Assembly: GCA_039797295.1 (NCBI GenBank)
Contig: JBDKID010000028.1
Coordinates: forward strand, 9,093-73,092
Reading direction: 5' to 3'
From: Thiothrix sp039797295
Lineage (GTDB): Bacteria; Pseudomonadota; Gammaproteobacteria; Thiotrichales; Thiotrichaceae
Length of the DNA: 64,000 bases
A model generated the notes under the pieces. That model ran no database searches. It was not told where the DNA came from and saw nothing but the letters and a program-made list of their open reading frames with translations. Of the stretch, positions 63,096 to 64,000 are shown piece by piece; position 1 is the first letter of the stretch, and each line of letters begins with the position of its first letter. Both the position numbers and the translations under genes were made by a program.

Positions 63096-64000
63096 ATGAT
63101 CATCAGCCACAAAATCCGCCTTGATCCCAACAACCGGCAAGCCACCTACCTTGCGAAAGCCGCTGGCACGGCACGGTTTGCCTACAACTGGGCATTGGCA
63201 GAATGGCAAGCCCAATACGCGGCATGGAAGGATGACAACACCCAACCGAAACCTAACCAAATGAGCTTGCGCTCCAACTGGGGCAAGCCTTTAACAACTT
63301 CTTTGCCGGACGTGCGAAGTACCCACAATTCAAAAAGAAAGGCAAAAGCCGCGACAGTTTCACCCTCACCAATGACCAGTTTGCCATCGACGCTTGCTGC
63401 ATCCGCATTCCTAATCTGGGGTTAGTGCGGATGCGGGAAACGTTACGCTTTTCCGGCAAAATCCTCTCTGCCACGATTTCCCGCACCGCTGACCAGTGGT
63501 TCGCCAGCATCACTGTGGATACGGATCAAAATCACCTGCCACCTGCCGAAAACCAAGGCACGGTAGGGGTGGATTTGGGCGTATCCGCACTGGCAACCCT
63601 ATCAACGGGGGAAAAAGTAACCGGAGCAAAGCCGCATAAAGCCCTACTTTCTCGCCTGCAACGGCTGTCCCGCAGCCTGTCGCGCAAGGTCAAAGGCAGT
63701 GCCAACCGCCACAAGGCAAAACAGAAGTTGGCGAAACTTCATGCGCGTATCGCCAACATCCGTAAGGATGCCCTGCACAAGCTCACCACGGATTTAACCC
63801 GCCGTTTCCACACCCTCGGCATTGAAGATTTGAACGTGTCCGGCATGGTGAAAAACCGCCATTTATCCCGTGCCATCAGCGACATGGGCTTTTTCGAGTT
63901 TCGGCGGCAACTTGAATATAAGGCGGCGATGCGTGGCGGTATCGTGGTGATTGCTGACAGATTCTTTGCCAGCAGTAAGACCTGTTCAGCGTGTGGCGAA
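63096..64000 (+). pseudogene. tnpB: TnpB of IS200/IS605 type, internally deleted and running off the window
   Basis: TnpB is the RNA-guided nuclease of IS200/IS605 elements, the ancestor of Cas12. ATG 63096 opens a normal N-terminus (H-K-I-R-L-D-P-N ... A-R-F-A-Y-N-W-A-L). At about 63272 the frame breaks: the next segment continues in another frame (Q-L-G-Q-A-F-N-N-F-F-A-G from 63275), with about 25 residues missing by comparison with the family. From there the frame is open to the right edge and includes V-G-V-D-L-G (RuvC Asp), G-I-E-D-L-N (Glu), and the start of the zinc ribbon C-S-A-C-G. No tnpA is seen. Dead copy unless the gap is a sequence error. Confidence 0.85.

Overview
The window looks like the chromosome of a filamentous, sulfur-oxidising type gammaproteobacterium of the Thiothrix/Thiolinea kind. 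This rests on overall gene content and protein style (minCDE, rpoD-dnaG, hda, cutA-dsbD, gltBD, RluA, and a Cas9 plus exopolysaccharide genes of the sort carried by Thiotrichales). The genus is an inference; no rRNA gene is present to settle it. Nearly all of the window is coding, with no gap above 300 bases.

Layout: 1-10,067 is housekeeping. It holds a cut-off membrane PAS-GGDEF-EAL protein, a divergent H-NS-like protein, cutA-dsbD (dsbD with a doubled N-terminal domain), a DUF533 protein, a tightly overlapping hda / AI-2E-family permease / CDP-alcohol transferase run, an OmpA-like lipoprotein and rluA. From 10,115 to 15,356 lies a compact type II-C CRISPR-Cas locus: a tracrRNA gene on the minus strand overlapping the cas9 promoter region, cas9, a frameshifted cas1, cas2, and an array of 9 repeats and 8 spacers. 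A DUF29 gene, tRNA-Leu, rnr and rlmB follow. Then come three minus-strand groups: an uncharacterised coiled-coil / ExbB-MotA-like / rmuC trio, a HAD phosphatase joined to minE-minD-minC, and (after mfd and a VapBC-type toxin-antitoxin pair on the plus strand) a leucine-rich DUF1566 protein with a Tat-exported partner. An aminotransferase, a small Cys-rich exported protein, a CAU-anticodon tRNA, rpoD, dnaG and divergent gltB-gltD complete the housekeeping part.

From 43,401 to 59,402 is an exopolysaccharide island: a Wzc-like tyrosine autokinase/chain-length protein; a plus-strand trio (FemAB-like acyltransferase, glycosyltransferase, polysaccharide deacetylase); and an eight-gene minus-strand run (GT2, GT4, Wzx-like flippase, GT4, Wzy/WaaL-like polymerase-ligase, DUF4091 lipoprotein, GT4, and a formyltransferase-like/beta-propeller fusion). 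It is followed by a degenerate REC-PAS-EAL FimX-like protein and a large PilZ-like protein, which suggests c-di-GMP control of surface motility or polysaccharide. The window ends in a broken tnpB (IS200/IS605-type) copy running off the right edge.

The most notable points are (i) the CRISPR locus, where the tracrRNA anti-repeat DNA carries an extended -10 element pointing into cas9, the repeats carry the same element pointing into spacers, and cas1 has lost part of its N-terminal domain; and (ii) the ExbB/MotA-like channel whose coiled-coil partner has Asn and Lys where the stator Asp region would be expected.
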